DNA of 64,000 nt, taken from NCBI GenBank assembly GCA_039654915.1, contig CM077594.1:71108393-71172392 (forward strand). The letters are read 5' to 3'. Below the pieces are notes generated by a model, which was given only the letters and a program-made list of their open reading frames with translations, was not told the DNA's origin and searched no databases. Position 1 is the stretch's first letter. The number at the start of each line of letters is the position of its first letter. This document shows, in pieces, positions 32,101 through 43,501 of the stretch. This stretch comes from Aquilaria yunnanensis. Its lineage: Eukaryota > Streptophyta > Magnoliopsida > Malvales > Thymelaeaceae. Made by a program: the position numbers and the translations under genes.

Positions 32101-33750
32101 GGCTTAACTAGTGAAACTAGCCATGTAGGTAAAAAACTAAGTCCTAAGTAGAACTGAGGACATTGTGATGATTGTTTGATGTTGTATGTTGTGCCAGTAG
32201 GCTAGTGGAACATTGGACTATCAGGTCAAAATGACCAAGTGAAACTAGAAATAAGGCATATCTAAGAAGTCAACAATTAGAAACCTGGTCGATGAGAGAT
32301 TGCTTGACAAAGTTGGAGGTCAGGAAGTGCAGTGAGGCCTAGTGACGAAGACTGAGGTGTCTAGTTCACTACCTAGTGAAAGACACCTAAGTTGGCCAGG
32401 GATTTGGTAGTACCTTGTAAGTCGATAAAGGTCCCCAAAGGTGCTTCAGGCACAGGGTGAGCATTAATAGCTAGCAAGCAAGTGTTGCGGGGACACACCC
32501 AAGAAGCTAATCTTATGTGTTCAGGGTATTGGAATCCAAGTGTGTTGAAGTGGAGAGACTTAGTGTGTAGGCTTCGGACACCTAGGATGCTCTCAGTAAA
32601 GTAGCTGAAGCATCCAAACTTCAACTTGGGTAGCCTTTTGGTAACTAAATCACCAAGGGAGCATGGATGATGCCCAAGGGCTACGAGCTACTTGAAGGTC
32701 TTGACATTCACACTAGAGAAGCTTTCTTTAACATGCATGTGGGTGTAAGACACTCTAGAGTAGTAAGGGTAATATGATCTATGGGCTTAGGTGATGCATG
32801 GGTACTTCACCATGCGCACCTGTATGCCTGATGCATAAGGGCCATCCAAGGGGAGCCTTTGAAGGCTAGTACTCTAGGGTGGGCTAGGACTTGCAAATCT
32901 TGGTAGTTACTCTTTGGTAAGAGCCCTAGAGCATAATGATGCTTGGAGCAGAGTATGCCTTGGAGTGCTAGTGGTGAGGCAATAATACACTAGTTAGACA
33001 CACTTGGCTTAGTGATCAAAAGGAGTTACTGGGTACCAAACCTACAGTAAGGAATAGCTTGTCTGGGAGGTAAGGGATGAGTATTATGCTCATTAGGGTA
33101 GCTTGGACTAAGTAGTTTGGTATATAGATATTGCGTGTCAAACCTAGAGCAAGTCTTTTTCAATGTAAATGCTAACAGATAAGTTTAACTTGTTAAGTTA
33201 GCTTACACTACTAGGCTTCGCACACAAGCTAAAAAATAGGAATTTGGTCAGTGCAGAGGTTTAAGTAAGTAATTATTAGTGTAAGGTTAGTGGACAAGTT
33301 TTCAAAACTTTTGAAGCTAGTTTACAGTAGGTTACTTGGGCGCAAGGATGAATGTTGAAGAATTATGGACACCGGTTTCACTAAGACTGGTTGAGATCGC
33401 AAGGGATAGTAATAGCCCATACCATAGTCTCCAAGAGTGGAATTACACTAAGGTAATTCAGGTTGTGTTAGCTCATTCAAAGGTTGAAAAAATAGTTGGC
33501 AATTCTTCGTGTGTGTTGAGTATGAGCACAAAGTGTGGCACTAGCCGTAGTACTTGTATAGGACAAGACCCGATTCAATTGCCTAAGAACATTAGCTAAA
33601 AGAGTTGGGTAGTTCGATGCCAAGTGGGTTGTTACAGAATTAACTCCCCATGCTAGGTTTGTCAGGATACATTGCGACCATATCCTAGGATAATGTTTCT
33701 AAGGTGTGGAGATTGAATTTAGAGAACCAATTTCTCGAAGGTAGGGAGAA
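29130..33750 (+). pseudogene. Internal region of element C, degenerate, with nested A4
   Basis: Continues C after Tat1; 8519-8649 is the part before it. The first codons after the ATG at about 29136 align in position with gag of chromovirus D (55500) but are riddled with stops. The end (33690-33750, a GAATTTAGAGAACC block then a purine tract) aligns with the last codons of D pol. Between them about 3.2 kb has no intact domain that I can recognise; an 87-codon frame at 33336-33599 is not convincing. It is either a very decayed pol or non-coding filler of a non-autonomous element. Confidence 0.5.
29579..30972 (-). repeat. Solo LTR of the copia1 family (A4)
   Basis: 1394 bp, read on the + strand from TGATGGGTTTCGGGAGCC to CACAACACTAACA. 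Perfect target duplication gaagg (29574-29578 and 30973-30977). The C sequence joins cleanly when it is removed (compare 38450-38500). Moderately diverged from copia1. Confidence 0.92.
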
Positions 33751-36438
33751 TGTTATGGCTCTCCTAGTGGAAACCTAATTTTGAACCTTAACTGAAATTC
33801 ACATAGAAAGAATAGGTAAGTTTAGCAAAGTTTACTAAGTTCCGAGAACTTTAAAGGACCAAATAGGGCTTAGGGGCAAAATGGTAATTTTGTATCCCAA
33901 AGTGTCGGGCTGGGTCCCGAGAGTTAAAAATGAGTTTCAAAAGCCTAAATCTTACTCTTAACCCAAGTTTAGCCACAAATAAACAAGATTTTATGAAAGT
34001 TGACTATGGTTACCTAAAGAAATGGGGCATTTTCTAACTTTTTAAATACTTTGGTGGCTTGGATTTAAAATGGATATAAAAGCTTGGTAAAGGTGGAGGT
34101 TGCTACCAGCTTAAATCCAAACCCAAGTTCACCCTCCACCCTTCGATTTCTTCTTGAATCCAAGCTCAAAACCAAGAAATTTTTGTGAAAATGGAAGCCA
34201 CCAAGGGTGTTTATGCCAAAGGGATCTTGTTCCAAGTAGAATTCTAAGTTTTTGAAGCTTGGAACCTAGCTTTTTGCCTTCCCCTATTTTCATGTGAGGC
34301 AACTTGAGATTTCTTGGTTGTTTCTTGTTTAGGAAGGGATTAGATCCTTGGGTTTTGTTTAAAAGTAAGTAATTTGGTGTTTTGTGCCTTTGTTTGCTTG
34401 GAACTTAGGTAGACTTTGAGAAACTTGGTTTTTGGTGGAAGAATTGGTTGATTCTTGCTTGTCGATTAAAAAAGAGGGAAGGGACTTATGTTTTCAAGCT
34501 TAAACGATGCTCTTGGTTTGATTTTGCTAGATGAATTCAAGTAATTATGGAAATAACATTAGTTAGTGGATTAGTTTTATCATGGTGGAAGATGAGGTTT
34601 GTGAAGCATCGAATGATGTTTAAACGCATCATAGGCTAGTTTGGGATAGTTGGTTGTGATCAATGCTACATGTACTACATGTGTGTGAAGTTTGAAGCCC
34701 ATCCAAGCACATATAATATGCTTGGTAAGCCTTTAAAGTTCATAGCAGCAAAACTAGAATTTTCTTGGCTATCACAGGTATTGGTAATGCGTCACAAATC
34801 ATCTTTAGTACCTGTGATGCGTCACCTCTACCACAAAAATTGGCAGCACGTCAATAACTATGGTGGCACATCACCATAGTTGGTGATGCGTCACCACAGA
34901 CATGGTGGTTGAAAATTTCAAATTTTGCTAGGAGGTTTAAGGGGAGGCCTAAGGGAGTTGCTAGGGTACCTTGGGTTCTAAGCATTACGGGGGTACTCCG
35001 AGCCTTCCTAAAATTCTTTGAGACCTATGAGTTTGCTTGAGTTTTCTTGAGTTTTATGGAGTTTTATGGTTACTTCCACCATAAGCAAGAAAACTACTTG
35101 ACAAAGGATCACAAGTAAATGTCACTAGCTTAGGAGAGAGGTTTAGTACCCTTGATAGCCTAGCCATGCAGCTAGCCATGAGGATGCAAGGTGAAACCTT
35201 AGTGCACCTAGAAAGGTTCCAAGGAACCTAGTAAATGAGTCCAACCTTGATCATTACCTTTCCTTTACTATGAACCAAGTAATGGTGGATAGGGGAGCAC
35301 TATGCATGCAGGCTTAATGCACTTATCTTCTAGCCAAGCTGTGCCTTGAGGCATAAGTGAAAGCCTAGTGCATCCTTGGTAGGTTTAATGGGTAGAGGCT
35401 TAGCACACAAGTGACCTAGGATGGTCTAGGGACTTGAGGCACTTTGTGGGGCCTAGTACACCTAGTGGATTTCTTACAATGCAACCAAGGAGCTTCCATA
35501 ATGTTCACCTACACAACAACCAAGGGAAGGCTACATGATTGTGTCAGTAAGCAAAGGCTTACTAGGAGTGCGTTAGTGGCCAAAACTCACTAGGCATGGA
35601 GTGACACCTGTGGGAGGACTAGGATGATGAGGGGTCCCAAGAGACCTAGATATATGCATATATTAGACCCCTAGGCTGAAAGTGCATGCAGCAGGTTTCA
35701 TATCCTTGTATATGTGAAGTCCTTAGGATTTTTTCTTGTAGGTTGAAGACTCTTTACTGAGAATCTTTAATTCTCACTCCCTTAACTTTTCTTGTGTAGT
35801 TTTAGGCGTGATTGAGCCACCAACCATTGAGGGTTATTGAGCTAGGCTTTCAGACAGGTATTTGGCTTACTTAAATCTTTTTGATTCTAGTACATGGGTT
35901 GTTTGTTGGTTAAGTTATGGTGCTAACTACAGTCATCTTTTTGGGCTCCAGACGCTGGTGAAGCACATGGGAGGGTTTTAAAGCTTGCCACTGGGAGTTT
36001 GCTCTAAAATAGAAGCTTAGTTATGGATCTTAGTAGTATAATTCAGTGCATAGTTTTTGTACACTAGTTTGCCCCCCAATGTTCATGTTTCAGTAGTCCA
36101 CTCTAGAGTTTCTCTTGGGTGCAAGCATAGTCTACTCTCATTTGGATGCTTGCACATGGTTGATTATGTGCAATTAATTCCACAAGCATTTTGTATGCTT
36201 TAACCATTTCGAAGTTAGATCTTAGTGAAAGGCATGGGTAATGTTTTATGATTAATGTTTATATTTTATAACTCTTATTTTAAGTCAAAGCATTACTCAT
36301 GAATATTTGCATGGTAGGATTCAACAACTAGAAGCATAAAGGTTTTAACTAGTGTGTACGTAATCAATTAGCCAATTATGACTAGTATAGGACAAGTTCC
36401 CACAAGCTTGCTGGGCTGACCTGTGAGGGGCCGTGTTA
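33751..36438 (+). repeat. Second LTR of element C
   Basis: 2688 bp, from TGTTATGGCTCTCCTAGTGG to GGCCGTGTTA (end CA changed to TA). Preceded by the purine tract cgaaggtagggagaa (33736-33750) and followed by a PBS (36444-36455). So it serves as 3' LTR of the left C unit and 5' LTR of the right one. Contains the palindromic repeat cluster at 34786-34905. Confidence 0.8.
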
Positions 36439-39096
36439 GTTTTTGGTATCAGAGCTTGGTCATGGTCGTTGGAGGTTAAGAATTAAGATGTAGTGCATTG
36501 CCCTTGTGCTAGGGTAGTTAGTACTAACCAACATTTGTGAGTTGGGGTGTGGCTTTGGCTGTAGGTTGTGATGGTGAAACTAAGTCAAGTTTGCTTTCGG
36601 ATGCTGAGGTCCTAGAATGTATCACAGAAGTCTAGTGTGGAAATGTTGGGGCAGTTGGTTTGGCTTGCTCCAAGGCAAGGCAAGACCTTGGAGTAGGTAG
36701 TTGCAATGTGACCACAATCGTAAGAAGTTGTTTTGGACCTTAACTATGAGGTAGGCTGCATAGGAGGATATAGAATCCTGCAAGGTGGGGAGTACTGTTA
36801 CCCACTCTGGGGTAGTCCAGTTATGGTGCCAAAATTGTGCATTTAAAACTCCGAGGGTTGGTATGTTTTGTAGGCCATTAGAACAATACCCTTAGTGTGC
36901 ATACCCAAGTGGCCCTCTTAGCCACTATGTAAATGCATGCATATTGGTCCAACCATTACACACATATCCACATTTTATGCATACCATGGCAGTAAGGAAG
37001 GAAAACACTAGCACAAGTCTTAATCTTGGCTACTGCACATTAGGCAATCTTATTAAGTGTAAGGGATCAGCCACTGCACTTAAAACTTCTTAAAAAAATG
37101 TATTAATCTTGATATGTAACCCGCTATTTTCTTTTCTTCATTACCAAGTAGAGTCAATAATAAAACCAAGGAATTTGGTTTTAGATCAATAGCCTACCTA
37201 TGGAACAAGTTATGGATTTTTAAAGTTGGTTACAAAATTCTAACCAAATGAATAGTAACTTAGCAAATTTTGCAACGTAATAACTTTGGCTACAGGGCTC
37301 CAAACTCAAAAATTATAAATCTCAATTCAAACACTTGATTCTCTCTAAAGGTGGTCAAAATTTCATAGCAAGATTCATTCTACACAGGGAGATATAGAAC
37401 TTTGAGTGCAGAGTCAAAATTCTGGTCACTTTATGACCATTTTGCCCATACAAAATGTCATATGTGGCCAAACACTTCATTGACAAGGGATAAGCCCTCG
37501 AAGGCTATCCCATAGATGTGCAATACACAAAGGAATTACATACTCTTGCATCTAGCAAGTTTATATGGCCAAAGCAGAATTTACAAGTAAGCAGCTTTGC
37601 ACCACATCATATACATAGCCAAAAAATTACCAAAATGTTCACATACTTGTTTCATTTTACATACACTACATGTACATGCATGCATTCACTACACAATGGC
37701 CTTAACTCAGCTAAATAAGCACCCTAAGTTACAGGAGTGCCTAAGACACAATGTTATAGCCCTCCTAGTGGAACGCTCGGTGGGTAAGGTAAGTTCATAA
37801 ATCCCTAGTTTAAATGCCTTGATTAAAGGTGAATTAGCAAGATCAAGTAAGTTATCTAAAGGATAGATGGTTCCTAGTTTAATTTGGCACCTAAGTGTCA
37901 CTAGGGGAAAAATAATCATTTTCTACCCCAAGGTGGTAAGTTTGGAATTTAAGCTCATATGTTGATCTTTTGGACCTAATTGACAAGAAACCAAAAAGTT
38001 GGATGAAATTGCCAAGTTTTATGACACTATTTGAGCATAGGTCTTTTTGGAAAAATTGAAGGAGTTGAAGGACTAAAGTGAGAAGATGAGTTTTTAAGCC
38101 ATTTTGGAACCATTTAGTAGCTATTATTCATCTTCTTCATCCTGATCAACCCGTAGCTCTCCTTGTTCTCTCAAATTCCATAGCCAAATCTCACCCAAAA
38201 CATCAATTCTTGGTAGAAATTGAAGTTTGATAAAGAACCCTAGGGGGGGAGTACCATCGAGCTAGGTAGATTAGTCGAGAGGTTTCAAAACTTGAACCCA
38301 CCAACTTGAATAGGTTAGGCTACGCCGAAGAGACTTGAGGATGCAATGACCTAAATGGTAAGCACATGGTCATGTGGGCTACAAAGCAATAAAGGGTAGC
38401 ACTTTTGTACTTTTCCATCGAGAGTATGAGCTTGAGGATAAGTTCCCCATGGCCTTGAACTAGTATATGAGGGTGCTTGACAATCTTCGAGGTAAGCACC
38501 AGTAAGTGGTGCAGGATGTAGTAGCTCTCGGAAGATAGTTCGATGAGTTGAAGATATGAGACTATGAAGTGGAGGTTCACTCATCCCACTAGGAGGAGCA
38601 AGGGTAAGATGCCTATAGTGCAAAAGTCGATCTGAGACCAAGGAATAAGAGTGGGTTATGAGGTGAAGGGCAACGTCTAGATGTGTAAAGAATTTACACT
38701 CTTAGCTTACACGTAAGAAATGTTGGCAACGGTTCGAGTGATCATCAGACTGGTTTTATTTTTTGGGCTCAGTAAAGTTAAGAACAACCTAGGAAGTTTA
38801 TCCCCAACAGTTCCTGTGACAAGGAGTTGATTTAGTGCACCAAAGCAGTAGTTTGTGTTTTGCTCAGCCAGTCAAGTGGTTGAAGTATACAGCCACCAGC
38901 CAGATGTGAAAGGTAGCCATAATGAACTCACGGGCAGTGCATAGCTAGTGTGAGGTAAGTTTTTAAGCTTTCATTAGTAGTCTAGTTACATTGTTGGAGT
39001 TTGGCATCAGTTTACTGGCATAGTTCTATTTTACGTGTTGGGTAGTAATTTCGAGCAGGGTTAATGGCTAACTCAAGTTCGTTAAGACCCTAATGA
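36439..39096 (+). pseudogene. Second C internal region, interrupted
   Basis: 36439-36795 and 38250-39096 repeat the start of the C internal region (compare 8519-8649 plus 29130-31560), including PBS at 36444-36455 and a decayed gag start near 36571. It provides the empty target sites for Tat1 and A4. Split by the composite at 36796-38249. No intact frame. At 39096 it meets the truncated copia2 LTR. Confidence 0.65.
36796..38249 (-). mobile_element. Composite: partial B solo LTR (B3) joined to a chromovirus-type LTR fragment
   Basis: 36796-37752 is the reverse complement of the B2 right end, starting TGTTACCCAC after agtac (36791-36795). At about 37754 it switches to TGTTATAGCCCTCCTAGTGG, an LTR start like those of C and D, which runs about 490 bp in + orientation with no recognisable end. 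The C sequence resumes at agtac (38250-38254), which looks like the B3 target duplication. So a chromovirus LTR landed in B3, and a deletion removed the rest of both. No gene; an ORF-like stretch at 37707-37919 is a chance frame. Confidence 0.6.
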
Positions 39097-39568
39097 AATA
39101 TGACATACCCAATGGCCACCTTCATGTTCACTCAATTACGAGCAATCAAAGGGAAGTATCAAAGTATGTGACTCACATGTAGGGAACCTTGATGACCTTA
39201 GGTCAAAGGGCTACATATACCATGATGACTATGAGAATAACTTATGACACTCATATAATGATCCATTTAGCGTTCTCATGGTGGGTCGGTCTAGTACACA
39301 AGTTCTCTAAGTTGTACCCATATGTAGACTACATATCTCATATTAGTCTCCACATATGCTAGTCATTATGTATTACTGTAACCTACTCCACAATAATACT
39401 AGACCAGGGACATTTATACTATTATTCTAGGGTTGTAATTACATGTGATTATGTCACACAGAAAACATATAACAAACACAATTACTGGATTAATGGCTTA
39501 TAAAATATCATGACTCAATGTGCAAAATACAATCATCTCATGATTGGCTTTTGGGCACAACACTAACA
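39097..39568 (-). repeat. Truncated 3' LTR of copia2
   Basis: Starts within the family LTR at the atgtgacatacccaatg block and ends CACAACACTAACA at 39568. About 950 bp of the U3-distal side, including the TATA region, is gone. Junction with C internal sequence is at about 39097. Confidence 0.85.
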
Positions 39569-42500
39569 ATCTCCCACTTGCATTACAGCCAATCATCCAT
39601 GTATCTAATACCAACTGATCTAGAAAGACTATCATGCTTCTGCTGTGTGAAGGGTTTTGTCAATGGATCAGCAATGTTGCTATCTGTCAAGGTCATGGAT
39701 ATCCTCACATCACCCCTTTTGATGATCTCCCTAATGAGATGATAGCGTCGGAGTATGTGTTTGGATTGCAGGCGAGATTGAGGTTCCTTAGCCTGTGCAA
39801 TTTATCCATTGTTGTCACAACAGAGCTTTATCTGGTTGGCAATGCTTGGAACTACTTCAAGTTTTGTGATGAACTTCTTGATCCAAATTGCCTCATTTGC
39901 AGCATTGGAGGCCACAATGGACTCAGATTTTGTTGTAGAGTCGGCTACTATCTCTTGCTTTGAAGTTTTCCAGCTCATAGCACCACCACCAATATAAAAC
40001 AGATAACCAGATTGTGACCTAAAATCATCCTTATCGGATTGGAAGCTAGCAACAGTGTAACCCTTTACAATGAGCTCATCGTCCCACCCAAAGACCAAGA
40101 ATGCATCCTTAGTCCTTCGTAAGTACTTAATGATGTTCTTAGCCAGCTGTCTAGTGCTTCTCACCCAGGTTCGGTTGGTACCTACTCATCATGCTCAAGG
40201 CATATGAGCATTAGGATGAGTACATATCATGGCATACATGATAGATCCAATTGTTGAGACATATGGAATCTTACTCATGTGCTTTCTCTCCTCGGGTGTA
40301 CTCCGATACTAAGATCTAAAAAGAGTTATACCATGTGACATGGGCAAGAATCCTTTCTTGGAATCAAGCATGCTAAACCTTTTTAGCACATTGTCAATGT
40401 ATGTACTTTGACTTAGGCTGAGTAGCTTTCTTGATCTATCTCTGTAGATCCTAATGCCTAAGACATAGGCTGCTTCACCCAAGTCCTTCATAGAGAAACA
40501 TTTTCCTAGCCAAGTTTTCACATACTGTAACTTGGGAATGTCATTCCTAGTGAGTAGTATGTCATCTACATACAACACCAAGAAGACAATAGCGCTCGCA
40601 TTAACCTTCTTGTAGACACATGGTTCATCTTCATTTTTGATGAAACCAAACTCTTTAATTACCTCATCAAAATGAAGATTCCAGCTCCGAGAGGCTTGCT
40701 TCAGTCCATAAATGGGCCTTCACAACTTGCACACCCTATTGGCATTCTCTAGAGTGACAAAACCCTTAGGTTATGTCATGTACACGTCCTCAAGTAGCTT
40801 CCCATTTACAAATGTAGTTTTGACATCCATTTGCCATATCTCATAATCATAATGTACAATAATAAGCAATAAGATTTTGATGGATTTAAGCACCACGAAT
40901 TTGCTTTAAACCTTTTGCAACCAATCATCCCTTAGAGGTAATCACATTACCATCCATGTCAGTTGTCTTCTTGAGAACCCATTTGCACCCTATAGGTTTT
41001 ACCCCTTCAGGTAGATCGACCAAAGTCCATACTTGGTTTTCAAACATGGATTCCATCTCGGACTTCATGGCCTCTAGTAATTTCTCAAAGTCAGGCCCTG
41101 ACATAGCTTGTTGGTAGGTTGTTGGCTCATCCTGATCCATGAGCATCACATCACTAGTCTGAGTCATGAGAAATCCATATCTCTTGGGCTCCCGCCAGAT
41201 CCTACTAGACCTACGTGGGTTCCGTGCTATCGGAAGAGACTCCTGAATCACAACTTCTTGTGGTGTCTATTCAAGCTCCATTTCAAGTTCGATGTCCCCT
41301 TGTTGTTCTTGAATTTCCTCAAGTTCTACTTTCCTCCCATTAGTTCCTTTAGAGATAAACTCTTTCTTTAGAAAGACACCAGTTTGAGCAACAAACACTT
41401 TTTCTTCAAAAGGATTGTAGAAATAGTAACCTGTTGTTTTGTTGGGATACCCAACAAAGAGGCATTTATGAGATTTTGGCCCTAGCTTGTCAAAGGATTG
41501 ATGTTTCACATAAGTGTCATAACCCCAAATCTTCATAAAAGACAGACTGGGATGCCTCCCACTCCATATCTCAGATGGTGTCTTTTTAACTGATTTAGAT
41601 GGAACTCGGTTTAGTGTAAAAGCTGCTGTCTCTAGAGCTTGTCCCCAAAAGGAGTTTGGAAGGTCAGCTTGACTCATCATAGATGAAACCAAGTCTAATG
41701 GAGTTTGATTTCTCCTTTCAAATACACTATTCCATTGAGGTGTACTAGGTTGAGTAAGTTGTGATTCTATATCACACTTCTTTAGATAGTCAAGGAATTC
41801 TCAATCCAAATATTCTCTACCTTGATCTAATTGAAATACTTTGATACTCTTCGTGAGTTGATTCTCTTCTTCATTCTTAAATTCGTTGAACTGTTCAAAG
41901 GATTCTGACTTATGTCTTATGAGGTACACATAGCCATATCTACTGATGTCATCAAAAAATTTAATGAAGTATTGGAAGCCTCCTCTAGCATGTGTAGACA
42001 TAGGGCCACATACATCACTACGTATAAGTCCTAGTAAGTCATTAACCCTTTCACTGTGCCCTTTGAATGGGGCTTTGGTCATCTTGCCCAATACACATGA
42101 CTCACATGTCTCATACGATTTAAAATCAAATAAGCCCAAGAGTTCATCCTTCTGGAGCTTGGATATGCGGGTCTCACTTATATGGCCCAGACGATAGTGC
42201 CAGAGATAGGTCGGGTTCGAATAAGTTAATCTGACCTTTTTGATATTCCTATTATACATTGGATTTTTGAGTTCTAGAACATACAACCCATTGCTAATTT
42301 GAGCACTACCATAAAAGATCTCATTCAAATAAATAGAACAATATTTGTCCTTTATTATAAATGAAAAACTTTTCTTGTCCAAGCAAGAAATAGAAATCAA
42401 ATTTCTACTAATAGTAGGCACAAAGTAGCAGTTGTCTAATTCTAAAATTAATCCACTAGGTAAAGTGAGAACATAAGTCCCTACAACTAAGGTAGCAACC

Positions 42501-43501
42501 CTTGCTCATTTTCGAAAACGTAGGTCCACTTCACCTTAGGCCAATCTTTTACTCCTACTTAGATCTTTCACATTTGCACAAATGTGAGATCCACATCCAG
42601 TATCCAATTCCCAAAATGAGGAAGTAAAAAAGTTAGCCTCTATAATAAAAATACCTAAGGCGGAAGTCATACTTCCCATCTCCTTAGCAAGTTCTTTAAG
42701 ATAGAACTTGCAGTTGTGCTTCTAGTGTCCAGGTTGCTTACAATGAGAGCACTCCCCTTCTTTTGCCACACCACCAAATGGTTTCAGTGCAGCTGAAGAA
42801 GAATTAGCAATGGACTCTCTTTTAGCTTTGTTCTTCTTCTTGTAGGCTTTTCCCAGTCCCTTGCCCTTTTGAACCATCAAAATGGGCTTAGCCTTCTTAA
42901 GGTTTTGCTCAGCAGCTCTTAAAATGTTGAGCAATTTAGGGAGGGACTTGTCAAGATCGTTCATATTATAGTTCATGATGAATTGACTATAGCTTTCGTG
43001 CAACAATTGCAAGACTACATCAATAGCCAACTCTTTCAAAAGGGCAAACCCCAAGCTCTCAAGATTATTAATGTACCCAATCATCTTGAGCACATGAGGA
43101 CCCACATGACTTCCCTCAGACATTTTGCACCGAAACAATGCCTTAGAGCTCTCAAACCTCTCATGCCTAGCTTTCTCTTGGAAGAGCATTTTGAGATGTT
43201 CAATCATATCGAACGCCCCCATGTTTTCAAGTTACTTCTGAAGCTCAGATTCCTAGGTAATAAGCATGAGTCAAACAACATCCAAAGCATCATTAGAATG
43301 TTTCTTATGAGCATCCCTTTAAGCTATTGGAACATTGGCAGTAGGCTCATTTAGAATAGGATGCTTTAGGACATAAGCCTTTCTCTCTTGCTTGAAGACT
43401 ATCCTCAAATTTTGGTACCTATTGAGAAACTTGGTCCCATTCAGTTTTTCCATCTCAAGGATTGATTGCAACAAAAGTGTCGAAGTGTTTTGTGCCATGG
43501 T
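39569..43501 (-). pseudogene. copia2 gag-pol, decayed
   Basis: Colinear with copia1 17959-21931. Open pieces: gag 42722-43222, protease-to-integrase 41801-42421 (CESCVLGKMTK), integrase end 41267-41692 (SFWGQALETAAFTLNRVPSKS), linker 40925-41251, RT 40309-40581 (YVDDILLT, the catalytic Asps kept) and RNase H 39802-40164 (GYTVASFQSD, one catalytic Asp changed to Val). The gag ATG is at 43501. The protease DTG region near 42600 is recognisable but its frame is broken. At least a dozen stops and indels. Near 40912 it has the four-base homopolymer that copia1 expanded to five. Confidence 0.85.

Larger units (their letters stand above)
4901..36438 (+). mobile_element. Element C: degenerate chromovirus-like LTR retrotransposon with nested insertions
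   Basis: Two LTRs (4901-8518 and 33751-36438) in direct orientation, with an initiator Met-tRNA-type primer-binding site after the first and a purine-rich tract (about 33736-33750) before the second. Its start cuts into Tat3 after ggaat (4896-4900). Nested in it are solo LTRs A2 and A4 and the whole of Tat1. Its own internal sequence is only about 3.4 kb and has no intact pol. Its first codons and last bases are homologous to chromovirus D (leader and ATG at 55376-55510; end at 60120-60180). It is either a very decayed D relative or a non-autonomous derivative. The 3' LTR is followed by another primer-binding site, so no matching target duplication is seen. Confidence 0.7.

Noticed and set aside
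33336..33599. 87-codon frame in the C internal region as a gene
   Set aside because: No recognisable motif and no confirmed counterpart in the other C copies; long stop-free stretches of this size occur by chance.
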